The notes under the pieces are model-generated. The model worked only from the letters and a program-made list of their open reading frames with translations, was not told where the DNA came from and ran no database searches. DNA of 64,000 bases from an uncultured Pseudomonadota bacterium (lineage in GTDB: Bacteria; Pseudomonadota; Gammaproteobacteria; Burkholderiales; JALYOK01): NCBI GenBank assembly GCA_902826775.1, contig CADEHE010000004.1:451561-515560 (forward strand), in the 5' to 3' direction. Each line of letters begins with the position of its first letter. Within the stretch, counting starts at the first letter, position 1. Both the position numbers and the translations under genes were made by a program. Below, piece by piece: positions 45,081-54,400 of this stretch.

Positions 45081-45715
45081 TCGCTTCCGCGCCGGGTTTC
45101 TACGGCAAGATCCCAAGCCGCGGCGATTTCGTTTCTCGTCGGCTGCCGCGTGAATTCATCACCCGCTGGGATGGGTGGCTGCAGCAAGGCATGCGCGACT
45201 TTCAAGCGCGCCACGGCGAGGCATGGCTACGGTACTACCTCGATTCCCCCGTGTGGCGCTTTGCGCTCGCGCCCGGGGTCTGCACCAAGGACGCGTGGGC
45301 CGGCATACTCATGCCAAGCGTGGATCGGGTTGGACGGCATTTTCCGCTGACAATTGCCCAGACAATTGAGCAAGTGGCCTCCGTTAATGAGTTGCTAGGG
45401 CAGAATAATTGGTTTGCGGAGCTTGAAGCTTCGGCCATGGCGTCGCGCTCTGACCACAGGGATCTAGCTCAACTCGACGAGGATCTCCTCACAGGTAACG
45501 TGTTACAAGTGGGGGCTTTCGAGAGCCTCCTTCAGCCGTGTGATGCTTTGCAAGCGGAGTCAGCCGACCACGAATCCTTTTGCAAGAGCTTAGATGCGAC
45601 AAGCGATCGCGCTTGGTGGTGGTGTAAGATGGAAACAAGCTGCACCCTAACTTCCGCTAAAGGCTTAGATGAAGATTTGCTTTCCCAACTTCTGCTAATG
45701 CCCAATCATCGATAA
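45062..45715 (+). CDS. tagF: T6SS-associated protein TagF
   Basis: A 217-residue TagF starting within tssM (GTG at 45062). Signature: PGFYGKIPSRGDFVSRRLPREFITRWDGWLQQGMRDF, then GILMPSVDRVGRHFPLTIA. In Pseudomonas TagF is a negative post-translational regulator of T6SS, opposing the kinase pathway; sometimes it is fused to PppA. Here it is separate. Length is usual. It closes the plus-strand run before the opposite-strand unknown gene. Confidence 0.93.
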   Translation: MSGDAVIASAPGFYGKIPSRGDFVSRRLPREFITRWDGWLQQGMRDFQARHGEAWLRYYLDSPVWRFALAPGVCTKDAWAGILMPSVDRVGRHFPLTIAQTIEQVASVNELLGQNNWFAELEASAMASRSDHRDLAQLDEDLLTGNVLQVGAFESLLQPCDALQAESADHESFCKSLDATSDRAWWWCKMETSCTLTSAKGLDEDLLSQLLLMPNHR

Positions 45716-45769
45716 AGCTTTCAATGCCCGATCTCACCCATCAACAATCGAAACGAAAAAGAAGTTGGC

Positions 45770-46822
45770 TCACGGCGATCCACGAAGCAATGGACCGTTG
45801 GTCTCCTTGCGCAATCTGTCGAAGGATGTATTCTTCATTGCTTCGGGCCAGAATTCTCGCGATCGAGTCTCTAATTGCTCGCGGAGCACATCAAACGCGT
45901 AGTACAGCTCGCCGGGACCATCAACTATACGAGAGTGCGTAAAAAATATATCGAATGCAATAATGCTTCGAACTAGAAGCTTCGGAATCGAAGCGAACCC
46001 GCGCGCCACGGCGTCAAGTTTGGCGGAGAGAAAACGCTTCAGCCGATATTTGGTAGCTTTGTCGACGATAACTCCGTTTCGCTCCATGATGTCCAGCGTA
46101 CGCTTCACAAACCCCTCTCTATCAAGTAAGGACTCCTGAAGCGCTTCTATTGCGGCTTTAAAGATTTTAACAACGCCTTTGAGGTCGCCTTCTTTACAGA
46201 GCTTGACGATTTCGCTGGTCACAGCTCCAGCCTTTTCCTTGATAAGGTGATCGAATGCCTCCCACATCGCCTGTTTAGCACCTGCCACAATCGCCGCACC
46301 GATGCCCTCATCGGCCAGTTCCCACGCGGAGGAGAAAACCAGATCTCTTAGAAATCCCAACTGAGCGAAGTCTGAGACTGCAGACTTTACCGCCTCTTTA
46401 ACCGCCTTGTCGCCACTTTCGGGTTTGCGAATAAGACCTTGCTTTTCGAGGGTCGACCGAGCAGTTGCGAGCGCCGCGGCCACTTGCAGAAGCTCTTCAA
46501 GGCTGCGGGCGGACCGAATGCGGGCCTGGAGCTCGGATTGAATCCGATACGGGTTTTTCACCGAGGCAAGGACTGCGGTCCAGTCCGCGCTCCTCAGTGC
46601 CGGCGCTGCTGCGTGCGGCAAAGCTTTGTTCGAGAGCCCAGACAATGGCCCAGGCAGCTGCGACGCGCCGGGTCCACAACCGCCGCACGGAGCGTTCGGG
46701 TGAATCAACCTGGATGAGCATTGTTCGGATTGAAATGATCCGAGCTGCGTCTTCAATGCAGTCATTTCGGGGGCGATCTCGCAATGAATTGGCTCCAACA
46801 TCCACGAGTCTAGATTGATCAT
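45770..46822 (-). CDS. Unknown helical protein opposite to the T6SS genes
   Basis: About 350 residues from ATG 46822 (GGGGGG nine bases upstream; the frame remains open to 46909). No family was recognised. The N-terminal 90 residues contain Cys- and Pro-containing segments (HPNAPCGGCGPGASQLPGPLSGL); the rest is mostly amphipathic helix (ALATARSTLEKQGLIR; AVKEAVKSAVSDFAQLGFLRDLVFSSAWELADEGIG; LVRSIIAFDIFFTHSRI). No signal peptide. It is the only minus-strand gene inside the first T6SS block, which is typical for acquired cargo such as an effector, but no toxin motif or immunity partner is visible. Confidence 0.65.
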   Translation of the reverse strand: MINLDSWMLEPIHCEIAPEMTALKTQLGSFQSEQCSSRLIHPNAPCGGCGPGASQLPGPLSGLSNKALPHAAAPALRSADWTAVLASVKNPYRIQSELQARIRSARSLEELLQVAAALATARSTLEKQGLIRKPESGDKAVKEAVKSAVSDFAQLGFLRDLVFSSAWELADEGIGAAIVAGAKQAMWEAFDHLIKEKAGAVTSEIVKLCKEGDLKGVVKIFKAAIEALQESLLDREGFVKRTLDIMERNGVIVDKATKYRLKRFLSAKLDAVARGFASIPKLLVRSIIAFDIFFTHSRIVDGPGELYYAFDVLREQLETRSREFWPEAMKNTSFDRLRKETNGPLLRGSP

Positions 46823-47021
46823 ACGTTGCTTATCCCCCCTTGGTTCGGGAGGATTGCTTCCTGCGGAATCTATACCATCCGCCAATACCAAACTTCGGAA
46901 AGCTAGCAAGGTCTCAGCTATCGGGTGCTACACTTGGCAGCGCTCCACCGACCGGCAGTGCCCGCGCCAACCGCTATCTGAGCTTACCTGGACAGCATTT
47001 GAACGCACAGACCCCAAGAGT

Positions 47022-48605
47022 ATGAGCATCGCTTTACCACCCGGTACTTCCATCGCCGACTTCGAAATTCTCGACGTCTTGGGCGAAGGCGGATTCAGCA
47101 TCGTCTACCGCGCGCACGATCATTCCCGCATGCAAAGCGTGGTGGCGATCAAGGAGTTTATTCCCCAAGGGCTGGCTCAGCGCAAGGGATTGGACGTCGT
47201 GCCGGTATCTGCTGACGCCGAGGATATCTTTAACTCGGCTTTGCAGAGCTTCATCCAAGAGGGGCAGCTACTACACAATCTGAAAGACGACGCACTGCTT
47301 CGAGTGCATCGGTTGGTCGAAGCCAACCGCACCGCGTACATGGTTATGGAGTATTGCGATGGGCAGACGCTGGCGCAAGCCTTGAAGGCCCGCAGCGATC
47401 CCCCAAGCGAATCTTGGCTCAGAGCACTACTCGATCCGATGTTAGGGGCCGTGAGCAAGATTCACGCGGCCGGGCGTATTCATTGCGATATCGCGCCCGA
47501 CAATATCCTCGTTCTGAAAACAGGTAAGCCGGTATTGCTGGATTTGGGCGCGGCGCGGCGTGTAATCGGCGGGCGTACCAAGGTGCTTAACCTTATGGTC
47601 AAAGAGGGCTACGCGCCGATTGAGCAGTACGCCGAGACCGACGACAACCGCCAAGGCCCATGCACCGACATTTATGCCTTGGGCGCAGTTATGCATTTCG
47701 CTTTGCGCGGACGCCCACCCGATCCTGCTTCGGTGCGCGTTCAAAATGATCGCTATCAACCTTTGACTGAAGCGCTGCAGAGTTCCGGGTACAGCCGATC
47801 ATTTCTGGCCGCAATCGACAAAGCGTTGTGCGTCAAACCCAAGGACCGCCCGCAGAGCGTTGCGGAGTTCCAGGCGCTGCTGAGGGTGCCAGATCCCGCT
47901 CCAATCGCCAAGCCAAGACCAGCGTTGAACCGCATTTGGCTCATGGCGGGCGCGGGACTCGTGGCACTTCTAGTCGGCGCGCTGTTAATTCGTAAGGCGC
48001 CCGAGCCACGGACAACCGTCGTGCAGCCGGCGCCCCCGGCAACGCCACTAACGGCAACAAAAACCTACGAGCCGCTGAAATTGCTGGATGAGATATTCGA
48101 GGCGCGCAATAAGGATCATGCGGTCAATGTGAGACCCAACCGCCTGAGCGTCGTCACGGGCAAGGACGAGCTCATTCTGCGAGTCAAATCGTCGCGACCA
48201 GGGTACGTCTATCTTTTTGAGGTACCGACCAATCGCAGCGACTTGTTTCTAGTTTTTCCGAACAAGGCCGACGAGCGCAATCAAATCAGCGCGGGCACTG
48301 ACTTCGTTATCCCGCGCGCGGATGCGACTTGGGGCCTCACCTTTTTCGGGCCGAAAGGCACGAATCAGTTCTTGTTGGTCGTCTCGGACGAACCTCGCGA
48401 TTTATCCCACACTGGCTGGCAGTATCGCTCGCCCAATGGCATGGATCGTGAATTTTCGAACGACACTGCCAAGAAAGCCTATCAGGATGCGACCGGCGAC
48501 CTATCGATGTTTCTGGGCACCGCGCTCTGCGCCCAGGGCGGCGCTGCAACGTGCTCGAACCTTTACGGCGCAGCGCACTTTGCTGTCGAGGAAATGGATC
48601 CATAG
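47022..48605 (+). CDS. Second T6SS-locus Ser/Thr kinase, with DUF4384 periplasmic domain
   Basis: A 527-residue kinase from ATG 47022; the long upstream frame from 46815 lacks kinase sequence. Gly-rich loop GEGGFSIV at residues 21-28, Lys44, catalytic HCDIAPDN at 154-161 (HCD instead of HRD) and DLG at 174-176 (instead of DFG). A transmembrane helix (IWLMAGAGLVALLVGALLI, about residue 310) precedes a DUF4384-type domain (ELILRVKSSRPGYVYLFEV; LFLVFPNKADERNQI). This arrangement suggests an envelope sensor. The atypical motifs imply lower or altered activity, or a different substrate from PpkA at 14648. Confidence 0.88.
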   Translation: MSIALPPGTSIADFEILDVLGEGGFSIVYRAHDHSRMQSVVAIKEFIPQGLAQRKGLDVVPVSADAEDIFNSALQSFIQEGQLLHNLKDDALLRVHRLVEANRTAYMVMEYCDGQTLAQALKARSDPPSESWLRALLDPMLGAVSKIHAAGRIHCDIAPDNILVLKTGKPVLLDLGAARRVIGGRTKVLNLMVKEGYAPIEQYAETDDNRQGPCTDIYALGAVMHFALRGRPPDPASVRVQNDRYQPLTEALQSSGYSRSFLAAIDKALCVKPKDRPQSVAEFQALLRVPDPAPIAKPRPALNRIWLMAGAGLVALLVGALLIRKAPEPRTTVVQPAPPATPLTATKTYEPLKLLDEIFEARNKDHAVNVRPNRLSVVTGKDELILRVKSSRPGYVYLFEVPTNRSDLFLVFPNKADERNQISAGTDFVIPRADATWGLTFFGPKGTNQFLLVVSDEPRDLSHTGWQYRSPNGMDREFSNDTAKKAYQDATGDLSMFLGTALCAQGGAATCSNLYGAAHFAVEEMDP

Positions 48606-48611
48606 CCCCCG

Positions 48612-48630
48612 CGAAACCGGGACCGGTTCG
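48612..48630. terminator. Possible bidirectional hairpin between convergent genes
   Basis: Imperfect inverted repeat CGAAACCGG / CCGGTTCG in the 45-base gap between the convergent kinase and OmpA-family genes. No clear U-tract follows, so termination is inferred from position only. Confidence 0.3.
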
Positions 48631-48650
48631 GCTGCTCTTGCATCTCGCTT

Positions 48651-49166
48651 TCACCCGGGAAATCTCGGTTGAAACACTACGCGCCGATTTTTCGGGTCGC
48701 GAGGCTCGTCGGTATTCACGAGTTCGCGGTCGCCTTTGCCGATACTTTTCAACCGATCCGCGGAAACACCGAATTCGACCAGCGTCTGTTGAACTTTTTC
48801 CGCGCGCCGTTGAGAGAGCAAGAGGTTGGCTTGCTTGCTGCCTATCGGGTCCGCGTGACCTTCCACGACGAAATCGAACTGAACCCACATATCGTCCATC
48901 GCCTCTGCCAGCACGCGCAGCGCTTTCATGCCTTTCTCGCTTAGAGCAGTGGAATTAGGGGCGAAAGTCAGCAGCACGTTCACCTTTGGCAGCGGCCGTT
49001 GCGCCCGGCCCGCGACACCGGCACCACGTACCGGGGGCAACTCTTGCTCCAACCGGTCGAGTGTGACTTCGTCTTCCGACAAGAATGACTCGGCCGGTCT
49101 GTCAGCAGCCAATACGCCCTGCGCCAGAAGCAGACCCATTGTGATTGCAAATAATAGTCCCTTCAT
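48651..49166 (-). CDS. OmpA-family peptidoglycan-binding protein
   Basis: A 171-residue protein from ATG 49166 (GGAGAG eight bases upstream). It has a cleavable signal MKGLLFAITMGLLLAQGVLA and a C-terminal OmpA domain (VNVLLTFAPNSTALSEKGMKALRVLAEAM; FVVEGHADPIGSKQANLLLSQRRAEKVQQTL; RRVVFQPR) with the peptidoglycan-binding Asp and Arg positions (GHAD, LSQRRA). The gene follows the phosphatase on the same strand by about 95 bases. Probably periplasmic, supporting anchoring of the T6SS envelope complex (context). Confidence 0.87.
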   Translation of the reverse strand: MKGLLFAITMGLLLAQGVLAADRPAESFLSEDEVTLDRLEQELPPVRGAGVAGRAQRPLPKVNVLLTFAPNSTALSEKGMKALRVLAEAMDDMWVQFDFVVEGHADPIGSKQANLLLSQRRAEKVQQTLVEFGVSADRLKSIGKGDRELVNTDEPRDPKNRRVVFQPRFPG

Positions 49167-49260
49167 GTGTTCTCTCCGTTCGAATGCGATTAGAGGCTTT
49201 GAACTTCCATTTAAGCTCACTCGGCCGCTGGGGCGCCCCTCCTGGTGAGGGTGGATCACA

Positions 49261-49998
49261 TCAGTTGAGTAAGACCGCTACCGCAGAATAGTTGTCCGAA
49301 TCGCGCTTTGGCTGGGATTTGATTCGGGTCTGCATAGCCGCAAGCCAGTCTTGTGCCGATGCGACCGAACGCAGGTACTGACAAATTTGCTCATCATCCA
49401 GCAATTCCCACAGACCATCAGAACAAAGCAGGAGTGCGTCGCCAGCATCCACCGCGGCCATATCGGTGACGGGCGATGCATGCTCGGGACGGCCATCACC
49501 CAATGATGCTTGCAATACATTTCGATTGGGGTGCTTGCGTGCTTGCGCCTCACTAAGGTAGCCGGCTTGCACCATGCTTTCAACTGTGCTGTGATCTCTA
49601 GTGCGCGATAGCAGAGAGCCGGCACGAAAGTGGTAAATGCGCGTATCGCCAAGATGTGCCCATACCGCGCGCTTCTCGCTTAGTTCCACGGCGAGCACGG
49701 CCACGGTCGTGCGCATCTGCTCCAGAGCACGAGACGCTGCCTGCGCACTAAGCACTGCATGATCCGCTTCTCGGATTAATCGCTCGAGCGTTTCGACATT
49801 GGCGAGAGGGGACCTGGCAAAGCCCCGTAAAAACTCCTCGACCACAAGCTTGGAAGCCACATCGCCTCCGCCATGCCCACCGGCACCGTCTGCAACGACG
49901 GCGCAGCAAATCGATCCCGAGTGCCAGTAGCCACCGGCATCTTCATTGCGGGCTCGTCCACCTGACTCGCACATCATGACGATGTCCGCGCTAAGCAT
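49261..49998 (-). CDS. pppA: PP2C-family Ser/Thr phosphatase PppA
   Basis: A 245-residue PP2C (PPM) phosphatase with intact metal-binding motifs: RNEDAGGYW, CCAVVADGAGGHGGGD, ALLLCSDGLWELL and RDSDNYSAVAVLL. Cytoplasmic. In T6SS loci PppA removes the phosphate that PpkA puts on FHA proteins and thus resets assembly. It sits on the minus strand with the second FHA gene five bases upstream, so phosphatase and FHA protein are co-expressed. Confidence 0.92.
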   Translation of the reverse strand: MLSADIVMMCESGGRARNEDAGGYWHSGSICCAVVADGAGGHGGGDVASKLVVEEFLRGFARSPLANVETLERLIREADHAVLSAQAASRALEQMRTTVAVLAVELSEKRAVWAHLGDTRIYHFRAGSLLSRTRDHSTVESMVQAGYLSEAQARKHPNRNVLQASLGDGRPEHASPVTDMAAVDAGDALLLCSDGLWELLDDEQICQYLRSVASAQDWLAAMQTRIKSQPKRDSDNYSAVAVLLN

Positions 49999-50002
49999 CG
50001 AG

Positions 50003-51439
50003 TTAATCGCGACTCTCAGGCAACGTGCGCGCGCGCCGCAGCTCCGTGGTTTTGCCTTCGTATGCTCTTACAAATTCCGTTCGAAATACATTGTCGACGC
50101 CGTCGCGCGCGCTGTCTTTGATGTCGTCGAACTTGGTTTCGAACAAGTCCCACAGCTTGGCTTTTTCGATAAAGGGTATTACCGAACTGAACATTCCTTT
50201 GTCCAGAAGCTGACGCTCGAGGTTCTCCGGCGTGAAGCGGTCGATCAAGGCGTTCATTGCCGCGTCCAGACCAGCAAGCACCCCTGCCTGATGAGCAATC
50301 AAGTCGGCAAAGGCGTCTTCGACCGCCTCCAGCGAGGGCATGAATCCCTCCGATTGCGGAGCAAGAAGCTGCTGCAGGGCAAATTCAGCATTTGGCGAAA
50401 ACTTTAGCGGATTCACATATGGTCGTACGATGGTCACCGGCGCGCCGAGCTCGCGCTTGGTCTCGCTGCGGACTTTGAGCAGCTGCAGCATGCCGCTCAC
50501 CACTGCTGACATCAGTTGGCCGATAAGAAAAACGGTTTCTGCGTCTAACCCGTTGGGCAACTTAAGCTGCGGAAGCCCTGCCCCGGCAAGAAATGCTTTG
50601 GTCAGCGCATCCGGGGCAACTTGGCCGCTTGACTGAGCTGCGTATTGCGGCGCCGTTGTAGCAACGGGTGCCATGTTCGACACTGGATGCGCCTTTGGCT
50701 TCGACACGGTGCCCGCCGCCGCAAACGCGGCCCGCGTTGAATCGTCCATTGGTGCGGCATTACGTAAGGCCGACGGTTGAATGCCCTGCCCTTTGGGCCA
50801 CGACACGACAACTTCGCCTTGCCTGGGACGATTGGCTGCCGCGGCTTGCATACGGCCGCACTCGCTCGTTACGCTACTGGCGTTAAGCCATTCGTCCAAC
50901 GACTCCAATTCGCTCTGCCTTGAAGCGCTTAGGTCTTCGCTCGCGGTGCTCTCGAATTTGAGATCGGTCTGCGGCTTTCGTGTGGAAGCGATTTGCGAAA
51001 TCTGCTCAATCGATCGCTCGGAAACGATGGTATCAATGCCCGAAACGCGCGGAGTATCCGTACCCAATACCGGTTCTTGCCTCGACCCGATCGCCGCCGA
51101 ATGAGGCAGAGCGAGCTGGTCGATATGACATAGCAACACGTAGTCGCCAATACGCAACTGGTCGCCGTTGCCCAGACGCGCTTCTTTGCCTTTGCCAAGC
51201 GCACGATTGTTGTACAAAAGAGGGTTGCTCCCATTGTCGACAACCACGTAGTGGCCTTGTCGATATGCGATTCTGGCGTGATCGCGAGATATGACCGATC
51301 GCTCATGCGCTTCTGGATCATCCAACACCAATCTGCTGGTTTCACTGCGGCCGATCATGCCGCCTCGTTCGTCAAACCCCTGCACGAGACGAGGCTGCAT
51401 CGGTCGGTTTCTGTAACTAATCACTTCTATGGTCAGCAT
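50003..51439 (-). CDS. tagH: T6SS FHA-domain protein (copy 2)
   Basis: A 478-residue protein from ATG 51439 (GGGAGA seven to eight bases upstream). FHA domain: GGMIGRSETSRLVLDD, SVISRDHARIAYRQGHYVVVDNGSNPLLYNNRAL. C-terminal TagH region: LKFSPNAEFALQQLLAPQSEGFMPSLEAVEDAFADLIAHQAGVLAGLDAAMNAL and FRTEFVRAYEGKTTELRRA. It resembles the copy at 36437 over both ends and differs in the linker. Two FHA proteins and two kinases in one T6SS locus suggest two signalling branches. Confidence 0.92.
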   Translation of the reverse strand: MLTIEVISYRNRPMQPRLVQGFDERGGMIGRSETSRLVLDDPEAHERSVISRDHARIAYRQGHYVVVDNGSNPLLYNNRALGKGKEARLGNGDQLRIGDYVLLCHIDQLALPHSAAIGSRQEPVLGTDTPRVSGIDTIVSERSIEQISQIASTRKPQTDLKFESTASEDLSASRQSELESLDEWLNASSVTSECGRMQAAAANRPRQGEVVVSWPKGQGIQPSALRNAAPMDDSTRAAFAAAGTVSKPKAHPVSNMAPVATTAPQYAAQSSGQVAPDALTKAFLAGAGLPQLKLPNGLDAETVFLIGQLMSAVVSGMLQLLKVRSETKRELGAPVTIVRPYVNPLKFSPNAEFALQQLLAPQSEGFMPSLEAVEDAFADLIAHQAGVLAGLDAAMNALIDRFTPENLERQLLDKGMFSSVIPFIEKAKLWDLFETKFDDIKDSARDGVDNVFRTEFVRAYEGKTTELRRARTLPESRD

Positions 51440-51485
51440 CGCGATCGTCTCCCGCATATATCCTTGTCCGCAGAACTCGCTCGCT

Positions 51486-54400
51486 TCAGTTGAGCGAGCT
51501 CCTTAGAACACCTTGGGTCCTTATCTCTTCGAGCTGCCTAGTCTCGAATAGATAGTCGCCTCCGGTCTGATGACCAGCAGAGGTTGAAGCACCGTACTGC
51601 GGGGTCTGCGGGAATTTACTCTTGGTGACCTCGCGCTGTACTGCTTGGAAGACATTCGAGCCAGGTTGCCATTTGCTGACGGACGCCAGCGACTGCATTA
51701 GATTGACGGCAAAGACCGAGTGGCCACGCCTCCCACCATCGGCAACCGGTTCTTCCCCGCCCGAGGACATGGTAACCACGGAGCGTTTACTAAGAACGTC
51801 TGCAGCTTTCACCCCACTGGCGACCCTTACCGATTGCTCTTTGGTGAAAGTGCCCGAATAGCAGCTATCGGAAATCATTGCCACCTGTTTGGCCGGAATG
51901 CTAGAAAGCAGGCGCGACACGTCCTTGTTGGAGATCCAATTGCTGGGATCGGTGGCGGATGCGTCGCCAGGCAACCAATAGCCGATCCCTGTCTTTTCAA
52001 TCATATGCCCATGGCCCGCGTAATAAACGATTACGCTATCGCCTTTTCGCATCTCCAAGGCGAGCTGGCTCAGGACGCGGAAGATCTCCGTTTTCTTTGG
52101 GTTACGGACAATCTGCACTTCGTAGCCCATTTGCTCTTCAAGTTGCTTGGCAACAGCTTCGACATCACGAACGGGACTGCTCAACTTCAGCCGCGGATTG
52201 TCGTACTGACTGATGCCAAACAACACCGCAACCTTACGTTCGATTTGCGGCAAAGTCGCGACTCTCACTTTGCGACGCGACTGCGCGATTTGCCCCGCCT
52301 TAGCAGCAAGTTCTTGTAGCTGCGCGTCCGTCAATCGGCATGCGCCGGCGGCGGCGTCAGAGGCGTTTCGACAATCTGGAGCTTCCGCCAAGTTTGGATC
52401 CTTCTCCAGTTTGTGAACTGCCTCGGCCAAAACCTTCTTCTTAAACTCACGCCGCGACTCCAGTAGCTGCCGCACCTCTTCGCGACTCATGGACGAAAGG
52501 TCGATCTCGCCAAAATCGGCTGCTCCCGACAAATCACTCACTCGACGTGGATCAGGAACGAACGTCGCAATAGCCGATTCCCGACGTGGTTCGTTACGTG
52601 GATCGACTGGATCGGCGGCACGCGCGCCGGCCTCCAAAGCAGGCACGCTGACTTGTGGCCCCTTTTGTACGGTAACCGGCGCAATCAGGGTAAGCGCAGA
52701 GCTATTGCTTGGGGCCTGTTCGAATACGTAGTTATGCGCAGATAGTCCGCCGCCGCTTACCGGATAACTCCCGGCGGGGGTCTCGCCACTCGCGGGCGTG
52801 GACCACTCAAGCGTACCCGTGGTCGAATTCGACAGATTGTCGTTGCCTTTGAAGCCGACGATGTCTCCGCGAAGATCTGGCAGCAAGACCTGCGACACAC
52901 CCGCTACTGGCGTAGCCACGTAGGTTAGCTTGGCTGGCACGATGTCAGCTTTGGTGTTCTGGCGCGAACGAATGACATAGTTGCCCGCGTCCACCCCCGT
53001 CAAAGCACCACCAGACACAGTAACAAATTTGTTCGTCCCAACATCCGCACTATCGAATGCACCGCTCGCGCCTGCAAATCCGACCACGTCACCGGGAATG
53101 ACGCCTATGGGCGTGCCATGCCTTACTTCGGCGTTCGCCGTCGTGTCGTACACCTTGTTTATGCCAGAAAAGTTAACCAAATCCAGGGCTTTTGGAGTGA
53201 TATTGCCCGTAGGATTCATGGCGCGATCTCTAAGCACGTAGTTGTCCTTATCGATGCCCTCGAGATGCATGCTTTTGGTAGTGATGACCTTCCCGTTACC
53301 TGCGTTCTTGTCGGCAAATTCCGCCTCAAGTTTCAGCGTGATCGAGTCGCCTTCAATTGCGCCTAGTGGGCCCAAGCGGACGGGGGCTGAGCGCGACCCG
53401 TCATAATCCTTGGTGTCGCCGGCATAGGTCACCGATAGTTCGCGCGCTGTGATGTCTGCCTTTGCGGTGCTCGTGGTCTTATCTAGCTTATAGTTGTCCC
53501 TATCATTACCCTCTAGCTCGATCTTGCGGATATTAATGGTCTTGCCGACACCCACGTTCTTATTCTCAAAGTGGGCCTCTTGCACAAATTCGATGTTGTC
53601 GCCCTTGATGATGTCGTTTGAGCGTCCCTCCACTTTGGCCTCAGTCTTGGCGTCATAGACTTTGTTTTTACCTTTGTACTCTACCGAGACCGTTCGTGGT
53701 CTAATGGTCGCCTTCGTCGTGGCTTGGCGGATGGGACGTTTGTAGTTGCTTGAGTCCGCCCCGACAATATCAATATTCGTGACGTCGATCGTCTTGTCTA
53801 CGCCAGCATTCTTGTCCTTGAAGGCCGCATTCTGTGTAAACGTAAGTAAGTCGCCTTTGACGATATCGTCCGAACTACCCTTCACCGTGGCGATGGTAGT
53901 TTGATCGTATGTTTTTCCCTCACCTGTATACGTCACGCGAAGGTCGCGTGCAGTGATGTCGGCAGTAAGGGTGTCAGTCGACAGCTTAGGAAGCTCGTAG
54001 TTGCCCCTGTCTGTACCACCAAGCCCTGCCTCAGTAACCGTCAATTTCTTCCCTAGACCAACGTTCTTGTCATGGAAGTTAGCCTTTAAGCTAACTTGAA
54101 CGTTATCGCCTTCAACGATGTTCTGCGGCTGCGCCATCACGGGAGCCGCCACCGTCCCGTCGTACACCTTGCTGCCCATATAGTTGTTTAATGTAATGGG
54201 GCGCTTGGTGATGTCTGCAGTTGTGGCACTACCTTCTCCAGGGCTGTAGTTGCCGCTATCTTTACCATTGAGCACGTGCTGAATCGTAACTCTCTTACCA
54301 GCGCCTGCATTCTTATCGTCGAACTTGGCCGTAATGGTGGACTGAACCGAATCTCCTTCGATCACACCGTCTATCGTGCCTTGCTTAAGCGTTGCATTGA

